A DNA stretch of 64,000 nucleotides, taken from assembly GCA_049521775.1 (NCBI GenBank), contig JBEKOL010000015.1, positions 1-64,000 on the forward strand. Reading direction: 5' to 3'. Positions 44,722-53,554 of this stretch are shown in pieces (the first letter of the stretch is position 1; the number at the start of each line of letters is the position of its first letter). Below the pieces are notes generated by a model, which did not search any database, was not told the origin of the DNA, and saw only the letters and a list, made by a program, of their open reading frames with translations. Source of the stretch: Fen-1135 sp049521775. Its GTDB lineage: Bacteria > Desulfobacterota > Syntrophia > Syntrophales > UBA2185. The position numbers and the translations under genes were made by a program.

Positions 44722-45636
44722 ATGCCTAAGAGAGTTGAATTCAAAGTAGGTTTGTTTGTAGTACTCACATCATTATTGATCATCACGTCCATAGCTTATC
44801 TGGCTTACAGCAAAGGTTTCTTCACAAAAGAATATATTTATACCCTCTCATCAAAATCCGGTGAGGATCTGACTGAGGGAATGCCGGTCGTTTTTTCCGG
44901 ATTTAAGATTGGCAAGGTTGAAGCACTAGAATTAAATGATGAGGGAATCCTCATCATAAAGATAAGAATACCGGAACAACATGTAAAATGGATCAGATCA
45001 GATAGCAAATTCAGCCTCTATAAGCCGCTCATAGGTTCTGCCCGCCTTATCGTCACCACGGAGAATTTGAACAGCCCGCCTTTGTCGCTAAAAGCTATCC
45101 CCGAGATGACGATGGTTAGTGATATAAACGAAACGATAAAAAGGGTCCAGCCTACCCTTGATAAGGTAGACAAGGTGGTTGCGCATATTGAAAGCATTAC
45201 GGCGAACCTTGCAGACCCTCAGGGAGATGTGAATAAGATTCTGAGGCACTCGGAGAGACTGACGGAAAACCTGGCGAAAAAAGATACGCTCATCGAAATG
45301 GCCGTCGGATCCAAGGAGAGCGTTCAGTCTGTTAATGAGTCTCTCAAGAAAGTTAGAGACATCCTTGTGCATGCTGATGACCAGATGTACGGCCAAGACG
45401 GTGTCCTGCCATTAGTCAGGACAATCCTCAAAGACGTAATTATAAAGCTCCAAAAAATGAATGTGGCCGTCGATAATGTTGTAAAGATCAGCGCGGATAC
45501 GGCTGAATCAACAAAAGATTTAAAGGTATTGAGAGCCGAGATCGATACAACCGTCAATACGATAGGCAATATGGTCAAAGAGATTGACAAAAAAATCCCG
45601 TTTAAGAAGCAACCGGAAGTAATAAAACTCCCATGA
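44722..45636 (+). CDS. MlaD/MCE-domain lipid-binding protein
   Basis: 304 residues. One N-terminal membrane anchor (FKVGLFVVLTSLLIITSIAYLA) precedes an MCE domain (residues about 38-115; GMPVVFSGFKIGKVEALEL is the typical block). A long helical tail of about 190 residues follows, as in longer MCE proteins that form a tunnel across the periplasm. It would receive phospholipid or another lipid from the permease. The 200 bp between it and the ABC-like gene hold no clear gene. Confidence 0.9.
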   Translation: MPKRVEFKVGLFVVLTSLLIITSIAYLAYSKGFFTKEYIYTLSSKSGEDLTEGMPVVFSGFKIGKVEALELNDEGILIIKIRIPEQHVKWIRSDSKFSLYKPLIGSARLIVTTENLNSPPLSLKAIPEMTMVSDINETIKRVQPTLDKVDKVVAHIESITANLADPQGDVNKILRHSERLTENLAKKDTLIEMAVGSKESVQSVNESLKKVRDILVHADDQMYGQDGVLPLVRTILKDVIIKLQKMNVAVDNVVKISADTAESTKDLKVLRAEIDTTVNTIGNMVKEIDKKIPFKKQPEVIKLP

Positions 45637-46298
45637 GAAAAATCATTTGCCTCATGATGTTCAGTTTCCTGCTCGTCGGCTGCGGCTCGTCAAAGCCGGT
45701 ACCCGAGTGGACAGACGCATCATTTAATCAACTCGATAACTATAAAAATAGCTACTTGAGCGGCAAGGAACGTATTGCTGAAGCATACTTTAATAAGGCG
45801 ATCGATGAGATAAAGAGCAGTGGCGATCTGGATATTCTCGCCAGGGCCTACCTCACAAAATACGCCGTCCAAGTAGCCGTTCTCGAGGCATTTGATGACA
45901 GCGAGTACCTGAGGATAGATGTCGTCGAACCGGTTTTGCAGAACAAGAACTTTTATAATTTCTTGAAAGGTGCCTTCGATAATGTCGATGAGAAACTGCT
46001 GCCACAGCAATATGAGGGTTTCTTGAGGGCAATTAAAAGCCGCAAAAAGGATGACGTTGCTCATGAAATTTCGAATATGGACAACCCCCTGTCAAAACTA
46101 ATTGCGATCGGCCTCCTTGTGCAAAAAAATAAGGTTGATGAAATAGATTTGAAACTTGCCAGCGATATTGCATCGGAGAATGGGTGGAAAAAGGCCCTTC
46201 TGGCCTATCTGAGCAAGCTTCAGTCTTTTTACGTAATGAATAATAAACCGGATAAAGCGGCTCACGTGGAGGAAAGAATCCGGCTCATTAAGAATTAG
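45633..46298 (+). CDS. Lipoprotein of the Mla-like cluster
   Basis: 221 residues. A lipoprotein signal is clear (MRKIICLMMFSFLLVGCGSS; lipobox LVGC, Cys17). The mature part is helical (LDNYKNSYLSGKERIAEAYF) without a recognised domain; it is not the PqiC/DUF330 type by eye. It overlaps mlaD by ATGA, so both are translated together, and it probably links the MCE protein to the outer membrane. Confidence 0.75.
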   Translation: MRKIICLMMFSFLLVGCGSSKPVPEWTDASFNQLDNYKNSYLSGKERIAEAYFNKAIDEIKSSGDLDILARAYLTKYAVQVAVLEAFDDSEYLRIDVVEPVLQNKNFYNFLKGAFDNVDEKLLPQQYEGFLRAIKSRKKDDVAHEISNMDNPLSKLIAIGLLVQKNKVDEIDLKLASDIASENGWKKALLAYLSKLQSFYVMNNKPDKAAHVEERIRLIKN

Positions 46299-46305
46299 GC
46301 ACAGC

Positions 46306-46434
46306 CTGAAAGATTTCAAACAAGCCTTTTATGGCCAGGTTTTCGGTGGCACCCCGAAGGAAGCGCGAAAATCATACAGTAAGCATAAACTGCTGCTCAT
46401 TAGAGAAAAATACGGAACTACGGGAGGAGAATAA
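46306..46434 (+). other. Coding-like short frame without a standard start codon
   Basis: Between the lipoprotein gene and the next gene a frame reads SLKDFKQAFYGQVFGGTP, then KEARKSYSKHKLLLIREKYG, and ends with TAA sharing one base with the following ATG (TAATG). Codon choice looks like coding DNA. No ATG, GTG or TTG exists in frame; the frame is open back to about 46243. It may be a 42-residue protein with a CTG start, a remnant, or part of a frameshifted gene. Confidence 0.35.
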
Positions 46435-46802
46435 TGGTAGAGGAGACGAAGAAGAAAGAGCATAAGAAGGAAGAAAAGTCGTTAGAAAAAATGACAGTTA
46501 AGGAACTGAGAGCAATAGCTATGGAAATTCCGCGAGCCGTAGCAGTCAATGATATGAAAAAGGCGGAACTTATAGCCTGTATCAAGGAAGCAAGAGGCAT
46601 CAAGGATGAGGGCCCTGCTAAGATAAAGAAGAAGGTCTCAGCAAAGATAAAATTGAGCAAGAGCGAGATAAAAGAAAAGATTAAACAGCTTAGGGAAGAA
46701 AAAAAGGCGGCCCATGCATCAAAAAACAGAAAGAAAATAGATTTTCTGCGCCGCCGTATAAGTCACTTGAAGAAGCAAACACGCAAATTTGCAGCTGCAT
46801 GA
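46434..46802 (+). CDS. Small Lys-rich protein with Rho-N/SAP-like motif
   Basis: 122 residues, more than a quarter lysine. Residues 19-54 (KMTVKELRAIAMEIPRAVAV, then MKKAELIACIKE) match the helix-extended-helix of the Rho N-terminal/SAP fold that binds nucleic acid. The rest is a charged coiled coil (IKEKIKQLREEKKAA). A strong GGGAGGAG precedes it. Nucleic-acid binding is inferred. Confidence 0.65.
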   Translation: MVEETKKKEHKKEEKSLEKMTVKELRAIAMEIPRAVAVNDMKKAELIACIKEARGIKDEGPAKIKKKVSAKIKLSKSEIKEKIKQLREEKKAAHASKNRKKIDFLRRRISHLKKQTRKFAAA

Positions 46803-46814
46803 AAGTAGCTGGCT

Positions 46815-47465
46815 TCAGTGTCTCGTAATTCGGGCTTGACGGGTCCAGCTCTTGCTGTTCCAGTCAGGATCTATGGCCGGAATTCTCTTGTGGTCAAGGG
46901 GATGGAAACCGCATTTTTTCGCGAAGTAGCGGTGGAAGGCGACACATCCGGTCAGCTCAGGATGAAAAACCGTTACCAGGACATTCTGACTTTCCGCGGC
47001 TGCAATGTAATCTTCCATCCGGAGTAACACGTTCACACCCTCACCCACCTTTAAGATCTTGGGTGCGCGGATGAAGGTGAGCGGTATTAGGTGTGGCGAG
47101 ACCTGAGGAATGCAAGCTTCCGACACAAAACTCTCAAGCTGACTCCCAAAACTGTTGCGTTCTATCTCGATATCGATCAGGCTGAGATGAGCCGGCTCGC
47201 CGACTATGGCGTTTGCGAGGAGAATCGTCCCGGCACATGTCCCCCAGATTTTCATCCCCCGTTTGAATTCGCGCAGTATGACCTCTTCAATGCCAAAGAT
47301 ACGCATCAACCGGGACATGCACGTGCTCTCGCCGCCGGGGATAATCAGGCCGGACAGCTTGCGAAAATCGGCGGGGTCTTTCACGAGTATGCAAGGAATA
47401 CCTAAACGTTCCAGGTGATCAAGATGTTCTATAACTCCACCTTGAAGATTAAGAACGCCTATCAT
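46815..47465 (-). CDS. pdxT: Pyridoxal 5'-phosphate synthase glutaminase PdxT
   Basis: 216 residues. IGVLNLQGGVIEHLDHLERLG at the start, IIPGGEST, the nucleophile Cys in GTCAGTILLA and the His-Glu pair in VFHPELTG identify PdxT. It releases ammonia from glutamine and passes it to PdxS. The C-terminus is about 20 residues longer than usual (after KKCGFHPLD). It starts 4 bp after pdxS and is co-transcribed. Confidence 0.95.
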   Translation of the reverse strand: MIGVLNLQGGVIEHLDHLERLGIPCILVKDPADFRKLSGLIIPGGESTCMSRLMRIFGIEEVILREFKRGMKIWGTCAGTILLANAIVGEPAHLSLIDIEIERNSFGSQLESFVSEACIPQVSPHLIPLTFIRAPKILKVGEGVNVLLRMEDYIAAAESQNVLVTVFHPELTGCVAFHRYFAKKCGFHPLDHKRIPAIDPDWNSKSWTRQARITRH

Positions 47466-47469
47466 TTTG

Positions 47470-48351
47470 TCACCATCCCCGTCCGGCTAATAGCTGCCCT
47501 TCCGGAATTTCGGCTATCTCAAGCCCCGGCATTGCCTCTCCGAGACCCATGGAGGCTTCCAGCACTTTGCCAGGATCGTTGTAATAGGCCGTCGCCTTGA
47601 CGATCGCCCGGGCGCGTAATGCCGGATTTTCCGACTTGAATATTCCGGAACCCACAAAAATTCCATCGCATCCCAACTGCATCATCAGGGCGGCATCGGC
47701 AGGGGTCGCGATGCCTCCTGCGGCGAAATTAACTACAGGCAACCGTTCCAGTTCTCTCACCTGCAGGGCAAGTTCATAAGGCATGCCGTTTGCCTTCGCA
47801 TAACCGGTAACCTCTTCGACGGGCATGCCGACCAGCTGCCTTATTTCGCGGTTAACCGTACGGATATGGCGTACGGCCTCGACGACATTTCCTGTTCCTG
47901 CTTCGCCTTTGGTGCGAATCATGGCGGCACCCTCGGCAATGCGGCGCAACGCTTCTCCCAGGTTACGGCAGCCACAGACGAAAGGAATGGAAAACTTCGT
48001 CTTGTCGATGTGACTCTCTTCGTCGGCCGGGGTTAACACCTCGCTCTCATCGATATAATCGATTTTCAGTGATTCCAGAATCTGGGCTTCAACAAAATGA
48101 CCAATCCTTGCCTTCGCCATGACGGGTATTGATACGGCTTTTTTAATCTCGAGAATCATGGCAGGGTCAGACATCCGGGCTACACCCCCCTGTTTGCGGA
48201 TATCCGCCGGCACTCGTTCCAGGGCCATTACCGCAACAGCGCCAGCCTCTTCGGCTATCGTAGCCTGTTCCACATTGGTGACGTCCATGATGACGCCGCC
48301 TTTTAACATCTGAGCCAACTGAACATTCAGTTCGTATCTTTTCTTGTCCAC
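47470..48351 (-). CDS. pdxS: Pyridoxal 5'-phosphate synthase PdxS
   Basis: 293 residues, full length. GGVIMDVTNVEQATIAEEAG, MALERVPADIRKQGG, MAKARIGHFVEAQIL (with the catalytic Lys), MIRTKGEAGTG and CDGIFVGSGIFKS are all present. With PdxT it makes PLP from ribose 5-phosphate, glyceraldehyde 3-phosphate and glutamine, the DXP-independent route. Confidence 0.97.
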   Translation of the reverse strand: MDKKRYELNVQLAQMLKGGVIMDVTNVEQATIAEEAGAVAVMALERVPADIRKQGGVARMSDPAMILEIKKAVSIPVMAKARIGHFVEAQILESLKIDYIDESEVLTPADEESHIDKTKFSIPFVCGCRNLGEALRRIAEGAAMIRTKGEAGTGNVVEAVRHIRTVNREIRQLVGMPVEEVTGYAKANGMPYELALQVRELERLPVVNFAAGGIATPADAALMMQLGCDGIFVGSGIFKSENPALRARAIVKATAYYNDPGKVLEASMGLGEAMPGLEIAEIPEGQLLAGRGW

Positions 48352-48444
48352 CTTATCTTGCCTCCCTGAGCTGATTCAAACTTTCTTACTTTAATATAAT
48401 ATCATCAAAAAGAATAATCAAGGGCGATGAATTAAATTCGAATA

Positions 48445-49224
48445 TCACCATCTCATCCTCGTCCTTACACCGCTGCCTTGCAAATATTTTTTGATCTCCG
48501 AGATTGTATAGTACCGATAATGAACCATCGATGCAATCAGGGCTGCATCGGCTTTCCCGCGGGTAAGGATATCTTTGAGATGTTCAGGTTTACCGGCCCC
48601 TCCTGAGGCAATGACTGGTATGTTAACATTAGTGGATATGAGATGCGTAAGTTTGATTTCGTAACCTTCCTGCGTACCATCGGCATCGATGGAATTCAGG
48701 CAAATCTCACCTGCCCCCAGATTTTCTGCCTCTTTGGCCCACCATAAGGCGTCGACTCCGGTGAATACCCGCCCCCCATGGATAACCATTTCATAGCCTG
48801 AAGGTATCTTTACACTCGCTTCCACCTTCTTGACATCCATGCCCAGTACCACACACTGACTGCCAAAGGCCTTGGCGCCTTCAGATATCAGGGGTGGATT
48901 TTTCACTGCTTCAGAGTTAATGCTGATTTTTTCGGCTCCCGCAAGAATGACACTTCGCATGTCTTCAACAGTACGAATGCCGCCGCCAACCGAGAAGGGA
49001 ATGAAAATTGTTTCCGCAACTCGTTTGACAACGTCTATCATGATGTCTCGCTCATCAGATGACGCGGTGATGTCATAAAAAACAATCTCATCAGCGCCCT
49101 GTTCATAGTACTCACGCGCCGCTTCGACGGGGTCTCCGATATCGATGTTCCCCTTGAACTTGATACCCTTTGTGAGTTTCCCGTCACGCACGTCCAGGCA
49201 GGGTATGATCCGTTTGCTAAGCAT
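48445..49224 (-). CDS. hisF: Imidazole glycerol phosphate synthase cyclase HisF
   Basis: 259 residues with a TIM barrel. IIPCLDVRDGKLTKG holds the first catalytic Asp and VVLGMDVKK the second; VGGGIRTVEDMR and IASGGAGKPEHLKD bind the two phosphates. With HisH it forms imidazole glycerol phosphate and AICAR. Its start overlaps hisH by 8 bp. Other his genes are not in the window. Confidence 0.95.
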   Translation of the reverse strand: MLSKRIIPCLDVRDGKLTKGIKFKGNIDIGDPVEAAREYYEQGADEIVFYDITASSDERDIMIDVVKRVAETIFIPFSVGGGIRTVEDMRSVILAGAEKISINSEAVKNPPLISEGAKAFGSQCVVLGMDVKKVEASVKIPSGYEMVIHGGRVFTGVDALWWAKEAENLGAGEICLNSIDADGTQEGYEIKLTHLISTNVNIPVIASGGAGKPEHLKDILTRGKADAALIASMVHYRYYTISEIKKYLQGSGVRTRMRW

Positions 49225-49849
49225 CTTCGCCCTCCCAACGGCAGAAGTTGGCCAATATCTGAAGTCCGGGCCTTCCGCTCTTCTCCGGATGAAATTGAAC
49301 GGCCACTAAATTTCTGCGCGCCAAGGCGGCACAGAAAAGCTGCCCATAATCGGTCCAGCCGATAACCAACCGGTCATCAGCCGGAGATGGATAATATGAG
49401 TGGACGAAATAGAATTGAGCTTCATCGGGAATATCCCGAAAAACGGGGTGATCCTTTTGAAAGGCTACATGGTTCCATCCCATATGAGGAATTTTGAGAG
49501 GCATACAGTCTTCCTCCATATCCTTTGGGAATCGTTTTACGGCACCTGGGATAATGCCCAGGCATTGCGTGTCGTTCTCTTCGCTATATTCAAAGATAAC
49601 CTGCGTTCCGAGACAGATGCCCAGTACGGGCTTTCCTTTATCTACCCATTCAGGTATCCATCGGTCCAGATGTGTCTGTCGCAGATTGGCCATCGCCTCA
49701 CCTGCGGCACCAACGCCGGGGAAGATTATGCGACTGGCCTGCTTCAGTACTTTGGGATCATCACTGACCCGGCAAGGCTCGCCTAAATTGCGAAGTGCCC
49801 GTGCTACACTGGTCAGATTCCCAGCCTGATAATCGATTATTCCTATCAT
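49217..49849 (-). CDS. hisH: Imidazole glycerol phosphate synthase glutaminase HisH
   Basis: 210 residues. IIDYQAGNLTSVARAL starts the protein; IIFPGVGAAGEAM, the nucleophile Cys in GICLGTQVIF and the His/Glu pair in VQFHPEKSGRPG complete the class I amidotransferase site. It feeds ammonia to HisF. The pair is normal for histidine synthesis; related pairs also serve sugar amidation, but no such genes are near. Confidence 0.95.
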   Translation of the reverse strand: MIGIIDYQAGNLTSVARALRNLGEPCRVSDDPKVLKQASRIIFPGVGAAGEAMANLRQTHLDRWIPEWVDKGKPVLGICLGTQVIFEYSEENDTQCLGIIPGAVKRFPKDMEEDCMPLKIPHMGWNHVAFQKDHPVFRDIPDEAQFYFVHSYYPSPADDRLVIGWTDYGQLFCAALARRNLVAVQFHPEKSGRPGLQILANFCRWEGEDA

Positions 49850-50001
49850 GATACTCCACCCAAAAGGGTCTTACCTAAATTAGAACGGTCAAAAAAAGTT
49901 TTTGCGGTGTCAATGTATACTAAATCAAACTTTCTCCAAATAAGCAATATATATGCCGCAACATCCGGCGCTGCCTGCTCATTGTCTGTATCCTCAGCAG
50001 A

Positions 50002-50946
50002 TCAGATCTTTTTTACGCAATTTATCCCCTGGTATGAATTCCTTTCGTTAAGTTCCTTGTCTATTGCATTCAAGACTTCCATCTTGTTGACAGCCCACTT
50101 GGGCCCAAGGAATATATCACGGTAACCTTCGGCCGTCAGCCGCTGAATGACCATCTCCGGCGGCAGAATTTCCAGAATGTCGCTCACTGTCCTTACATAA
50201 TCTTCCCTGCTAAACATGGTGATTTCTCCTTTTTCATAAAGATCACCAACAACAGTCCCTCTGAGGGCTAGGAGTGCGTGTATCTTGATCCCATGAATTG
50301 GGAGGGACGCAATCGCCCTTGCAGTTTCCAGGATATCTTCCCGCGTTTCACCGGGCAAGCCAACTATAATATGCGCGCAAATATGAATGTTACTTCCCGA
50401 GAGCCTGTGCAATGCGTCGAAGAAGGTCGCCGCAGAGTGTCCCCTGTTGATGAGCCGCAGGGTCTTATCGTGTATCGACTGAAGACCCAATTCGAGCCAT
50501 ATGTGACTTTTAATTGCATAGTCTCGAAGAAGGTCAATTATGCCGTCGGGTACGCAATCCGGACGGGTACCGATAGACAGACCGATGACATCCTCATTTG
50601 CCAGAGCTTCGTCATACAGTTCTTTTAGTTTCTCAATCGGCGCGTACGTATTGGTGAACGTCTGGAAATAGGCGATGAACTTGGCTGCATTTCTGTTTTT
50701 TCTATAATATTCCTTGCCCCAGCGGATCTGCTCTGACACCGAGGGAAGCGGACCAATCTGCCTCAGCCGCGAACCCCGGCCGTCGCAGTATATGCACCCT
50801 CCCGTTGACACCGTACCATCGCGATTTGGGCAGGTGAATCCCGCATCGATCTGGAGCTTGTAAACTCTGCGCTCGAAACGGTTCAGCCAGAAACTTTTCA
50901 GATCGTAATATCTTTTTGTGTTGTTCCAGATCGATGGCTTTGACAA
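50002..50946 (-). CDS. Radical SAM protein, TIGR01212/YhcC family
   Basis: 314 residues from a TTG start (GAGG just before). The Fe-S motif CPNRDGTVSTGGCIYC is that of the YhcC group, whose first Cys spacing is long. SIGTRPDCVPD and WLELGLQSIHDKTLR match the Elp3-like radical SAM core. Function is not established; members may modify tRNA or other substrates. It lies upstream of mnmG, transcribed the other way. Confidence 0.9.
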   Translation of the reverse strand: MSKPSIWNNTKRYYDLKSFWLNRFERRVYKLQIDAGFTCPNRDGTVSTGGCIYCDGRGSRLRQIGPLPSVSEQIRWGKEYYRKNRNAAKFIAYFQTFTNTYAPIEKLKELYDEALANEDVIGLSIGTRPDCVPDGIIDLLRDYAIKSHIWLELGLQSIHDKTLRLINRGHSAATFFDALHRLSGSNIHICAHIIVGLPGETREDILETARAIASLPIHGIKIHALLALRGTVVGDLYEKGEITMFSREDYVRTVSDILEILPPEMVIQRLTAEGYRDIFLGPKWAVNKMEVLNAIDKELNERNSYQGINCVKKI

Positions 50947-51087
50947 GAAGGCCTCTTTTTTGTTGTAATTTTTAAATTGACATTATTAAATTATGTGCAA
51001 AACTGCAACATTTCAATTGCGACTCGATACCTTGCAACTGATCATTGGCAGGTTTCGTGTCTTTCTAAAAGTGTTTCGGGTTAAGGA

Positions 51088-52998
51088 ATGAAAGATTCAT
51101 CGAGAAATTACGATGTGATAGTCGTCGGCGCGGGTCATGCCGGATGCGAAGCAGCGTTGGCATCGGCCCGGATGGGCTGCTCCACGATCATGTTCAATAT
51201 CAATCTGGATTCTATTGCCCTCATGTCCTGCAACCCCGCCATCGGAGGCCTCGCCAAGGGCCAACTGGTCAAGGAAGTCGATGCCCTGGGCGGCGAGATG
51301 GGGAAAATCGCCGATAAGACAGCAGTGCATTTCCGGCTGCTCAACGCCTCGAAAGGGCCCGCAGTTCAATCCTCCCGGTTCCAATGCGATAAACAGCTCT
51401 ACCGGCTGGCCATGAAGGCCACAGTGGAGAAGGAAAAAAACCTTCATCTCAGGCAGGCTCTCATTGACCGCATTGTTGTCGAAGATGGCAGGGTTATAGG
51501 TGTGGAAGATCATCTTGGCGTCTTTTATCGCGGCGGTGCTGTTATCATCACAACAGGGACATTTCTCAACGGTCTGATCCATATTGGAACAGTGCACTAC
51601 CAGGCGGGCCGGGCCGGAGAAATAGCCTCCATTCGCTTGGCGGAATCCCTCAGGTCTCTGGGTTTGGTAATGGGACGTATGAAGACAGGTACTCCTCCGA
51701 GGTTGCGTGCATCGACTATAGATTTTTCAAAACTGGAGCGGCAGGATAGCGACTCCGAACCGGAGCCCTTTTCCTTCGCCACAGAAAAGCTACGTCAAGA
51801 ACGGCTTCCTTCATATTTTTCATATACGACGAGAGAAACACACCGCCTCATAAGGGAAAACATCATGTCGTCCCCGCTCTATTCTGGCACCATAAAGGGG
51901 ATCAGCGCGCGCTACTGCCCCTCTCTTGAAGACAAGGTGATGCGTTTCTCCGATAAGGAAAGGCATCCGGTCGTATTAGAATTCGAAGGTCTGGAGACAG
52001 AAGAGATTTATGCCAAAGGCCTCGGAAACAGTATGCCTCAGGATCTTCAGGAGCTGATCATCCACAGCGTCCCCGGCCTTGAGGATGCGGAGGTTATGCG
52101 CCCCGCATACGCCATAGAGTATGATTTCGTGCAACCGACGCAACTTCGGCAGACCCTGGAAATGAAGCCAATCGCAGGATTATATCTGGCCGGCCAAATA
52201 AACGGCACATCCGGTTATGAAGAAGCGGCTGCGCAAGGGTTATGGGCCGGCATAAATGCGGCGCTAGCTGTACAGAGGAGAGCCCCTTTCATCCTTGATC
52301 GCTCGGAGGCCTATATGGGAGTCATGATCGATGACCTTGTCACGAGGGGTGTTGATGAACCGTACAGGATGTTTACGTCCCGGGCAGAATACCGTCTGAT
52401 TCTTCGCGAGGATAATGCTGCGATCCGTCTCATGGCTAAGGGATACGACTTGGGGCTGATCCCGCGCAATCACTACGCTCACCTACAAGAAAAGGTCCAT
52501 GAAATAAATGATAGAATACATCGGCTCTCTGCCGTGAAGATTTTTCCCAATGAGAATGTCAATAAGATCCTTCAGGCAATGGGAACTCCTCCAATTAAGA
52601 ATCCTGTCACGCTCTATCAGCTTCTGAAGAGAAGCGAAATATCCTACGATGATCTGAAGGTTTTTGAGGGATGGGAGCCTATAGCGGACAGATTTGTTAA
52701 AAAGCAAATCTGTATAGAGTCCAGATATGAAGGATACATTAAACGGCAGCAGGAGGCCGTGGAAAGGATGAAACAGCTTGAGGGGAAGAAAATTCCAAGA
52801 GGCATGAATTACGACTGCATACCTGGACTTTCCACGGAATTGAAAATGAAACTGAACAAGATAGAACCTTCAACTATCGGGCAAGCGGAAAGGATTCCGG
52901 GCATGACACAGGCAGCCGTCACGGCCATCTTGATCATGATGAAAAAGATGGAGTTTGAAGCGGTCGTGAAACAAGAAAAAAAATCGCCGGCATCCTGA
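51088..52998 (+). CDS. mnmG: tRNA uridine-5-carboxymethylaminomethyl modification enzyme MnmG
   Basis: 636 residues, usual length. The FAD-binding start VIVVGAGHAGCEAALASARM, the block NPAIGGLAKGQLVKEVDALG, ITTGTFLNGLIHIG, GRMKTGTPPRL and the C-terminal helical domain (YEGYIKRQQEAVERMK) are all in place. With MnmE it modifies U34 of certain tRNAs. AAGGA precedes the ATG. mnmE is not in the window. Confidence 0.97.
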   Translation: MKDSSRNYDVIVVGAGHAGCEAALASARMGCSTIMFNINLDSIALMSCNPAIGGLAKGQLVKEVDALGGEMGKIADKTAVHFRLLNASKGPAVQSSRFQCDKQLYRLAMKATVEKEKNLHLRQALIDRIVVEDGRVIGVEDHLGVFYRGGAVIITTGTFLNGLIHIGTVHYQAGRAGEIASIRLAESLRSLGLVMGRMKTGTPPRLRASTIDFSKLERQDSDSEPEPFSFATEKLRQERLPSYFSYTTRETHRLIRENIMSSPLYSGTIKGISARYCPSLEDKVMRFSDKERHPVVLEFEGLETEEIYAKGLGNSMPQDLQELIIHSVPGLEDAEVMRPAYAIEYDFVQPTQLRQTLEMKPIAGLYLAGQINGTSGYEEAAAQGLWAGINAALAVQRRAPFILDRSEAYMGVMIDDLVTRGVDEPYRMFTSRAEYRLILREDNAAIRLMAKGYDLGLIPRNHYAHLQEKVHEINDRIHRLSAVKIFPNENVNKILQAMGTPPIKNPVTLYQLLKRSEISYDDLKVFEGWEPIADRFVKKQICIESRYEGYIKRQQEAVERMKQLEGKKIPRGMNYDCIPGLSTELKMKLNKIEPSTIGQAERIPGMTQAAVTAILIMMKKMEFEAVVKQEKKSPAS

Positions 52999-53554
52999 TT
53001 ACGACTGTAACTCATACATCCTGCTTCTAAATATCTTTCTTGCCGGAAAATTTATAATCTTATGTCCTTTCTTTGATAACATCAAATGAGAAAGAATGTG
53101 CGGAGATTTAAGTATGTCAGGCACTATTTTTCAGACACGGCAAATACATTGTTGAATCTGGCTTGACACTGAGGCAAAGTGAAACAGGAGCTTCTTGGGG
53201 TTCTTTGTGATCTGAGTTTCTCTGAAACACTTGAGCGCTTAGCAAAGGTATTCAGATTTCAGGCAGAAAATATGTAGTCCTACAGCGCGAAGCAATATGT
53301 TGTTATAAGCGCCTTGTTTCTTAATTTTAGTCACATTGTTGTCCCAAAAATAAAAATAAAAGTTGCAATTTTGTATTAAATAAGCTATAAATAATCCAGT
53401 GAACAGATAATCACTGGGCAGAACTTAGTGGATTTCACTATTAAGAACTAGGTTCTGGCATAAACCTCTTTACTGAGCAAACAGCCTACAGCAACGTTCT
53501 ATGATTGCATAACGCTTATTTTATAAGAGGACAGGAAGGAGTTTTGTAACTTCT
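52999..53554 (+). other. Gap before the NifA-like gene; nothing recognised
   Basis: 556 bp, AT-rich, with no frame longer than about 30 codons that looks coding. A small dyad GTTTC/GAAAC occurs around 53216-53228. I find no convincing -24/-12 or -35/-10 pair. It may hold control sites for the activator gene that I cannot resolve. Confidence 0.5.
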
